A stretch of DNA of 64,000 nucleotides from Anaerolinea sp. (GTDB taxonomy: Bacteria; Chloroflexota; Anaerolineae; Anaerolineales; Anaerolineaceae), in NCBI GenBank assembly GCA_020725865.1, contig DYEC01000019.1, forward strand, positions 120,452 to 184,451, given 5' to 3'. Shown piece by piece: positions 63,421 to 64,000 of this stretch. Every line of letters starts with the position of its first letter. Position 1 is the first letter of the stretch. The notes under the pieces were generated by a model. The model did no database searches, was not told the origin of the DNA, and worked only from the letters and a program-made list of their open reading frames with translations. The position numbers were made by a program, and so were the translations under genes.

Positions 63421-63813
63421 TCACTCCCCAAAAAACAAAGCCCACCACACTTCCCACGGCTTGGCTGGCTCAACAGTGGGCAAAATCAACGGCGTTGGAG
63501 TAGATTGAGCATTTTCTGGTGGAAGCGGCACAATCACATGATCGCCCGGCTGAGCCATGTGCGCTTCCTGACGCGCCCATTCTTCGACATATTCATCTGA
63601 CCCCACATAGGCAATCCGGGTATTGAGATACTGCTGGGTGGCAATTTGGGCAGCAACCTGCGTCTTGACCAGGTCCCGCTGGGCGCTCACTCTGGAAAGC
63701 TCTTGCAAACGCGTGTTCAGGTCCATCATCAAAAAACCAAACAACACCAGCAAAACTACCATCAACAGGCGCTGCAAGTTCAATCTTACCGACCACTTTT
63801 TTGTCCTGCTCAT
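63421..63813 (-). CDS. FtsB/DivIC-like septum formation initiator
   Basis: A 130-aa bitopic protein: a short basic N-terminus, one transmembrane helix (about 13-32), a coiled coil (about 33-60) and an extracytoplasmic segment with the YVEEWARQE motif of DivIC proteins, then a Pro/Thr-rich tail. It takes part in the divisome. Its stop abuts the RsbW stop (convergent). Confidence 0.82.
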   Translation of the reverse strand: MSRTKKWSVRLNLQRLLMVVLLVLFGFLMMDLNTRLQELSRVSAQRDLVKTQVAAQIATQQYLNTRIAYVGSDEYVEEWARQEAHMAQPGDHVIVPLPPENAQSTPTPLILPTVEPAKPWEVWWALFFGE

Positions 63814-63901
63814 CCTGCTTCAATCTTACCGCATTCGTCGCCCAGTTTCAAGCCAAAAAAATCCCTTAACAACCGGGGAACGTTGCAAGATTTGCACCAA
63901 T

Positions 63902-63924
63902 AAAAAAGCCCCCTCTGCGGGGGC
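63902..63924 (-). terminator. Terminator of the tRNA-Leu gene
   Basis: GCCCCC, loop of 5 nt, GGGGGC; on the minus strand it is followed by six T residues. It starts 3 nt after the tRNA 3' end. Confidence 0.9.
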
Positions 63925-63926
63925 AG

Positions 63927-64000
<74 letters not shown>

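Overview
The window looks like a chromosomal segment of an anaerobic, monoderm-like bacterium, most probably Chloroflexota class Anaerolineae. This is an inference: the Basic Membrane Protein (BMP)-type nucleoside importers, many lipobox proteins, proline/threonine-rich lipoprotein linkers and strong GGAGG ribosome sites all fit, but no rRNA is present to confirm it. Nearly every gene is intact. There are no insertion sequences, CRISPR arrays or prophage genes.

Layout. 1-2.2 kb: end of an oligopeptide ABC importer operon (oppD, oppF, start of a binding lipoprotein). 2.4-12.7 kb: housekeeping and lipid genes (PIG-L deacetylase, dtd, two tandem lipid kinases, PlsC-like acyltransferase, methyltransferase, rsgA, a penicillin-binding lipoprotein, maf, cfa). 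12.8-21.9 kb: a first BMP-type nucleoside/purine importer, a fused XdhD-like molybdenum hydroxylase and a CodA-like amidohydrolase. 22-31.3 kb: a C39-like lipoprotein, a broken nucleotidyltransferase, a creatininase-family hydrolase, an OsmC protein whose catalytic codon is UGA, a thioesterase, a secreted trypsin-like protease, a PreA-like dehydrogenase, selB and a coiled-coil gene. 31.3-34.9 kb: three complex-I-like membrane proteins. 35-43.4 kb: hydantoinase/dihydropyrimidinase, adenine deaminase and a three-subunit xanthine dehydrogenase. 43.4-60.9 kb: an almost continuous minus-strand run with a TrpB-like PLP enzyme, glycosyltransferase, threonine synthase, second BMP importer, carbamate kinase, a knotted YgeW-like carbamoyltransferase, a membrane protein, an ATCase-like carbamoyltransferase, a GntR regulator, an 8-oxoguanine-deaminase-like enzyme and folD. 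61-64 kb: UDP-glucose dehydrogenase, a STAS/RsbW pair, a DivIC/FtsB protein and a partial tRNA-Leu.

How it fits together. Two purine/nucleoside importers feed adenine deaminase, an 8-oxoguanine/guanine-type deaminase and two molybdenum hydroxylases. A hydantoinase, PreA-like dehydrogenase, creatininase-family hydrolase, two carbamoyltransferases, carbamate kinase and FolD could continue ring opening and recover ATP from carbamoyl phosphate and one-carbon units from formyl/methenyl-THF. This resembles the ygeW-ygeX-hyuA-xdhD-ssnA-yqeA type of anaerobic purine/urate catabolism but is enlarged. A TTGTCnGACAA dyad recurs before several of these genes and may be the operator of the GntR protein.

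The most striking findings are: (1) a probable selenocysteine-containing OsmC, with UGA exactly at the peroxidatic Cys and a SECIS-like hairpin 20 nt downstream, 3.6 kb from selB; (2) a repeated leader element, a free-standing near-perfect Shine-Dalgarno sequence 65-105 nt ahead of five genes, resembling the STAB-SD mRNA stabiliser of Bacillus cry3A; and (3) an ATCase paralogue that has lost aspartate-binding residues, beside a knotted carbamoyltransferase and carbamate kinase.
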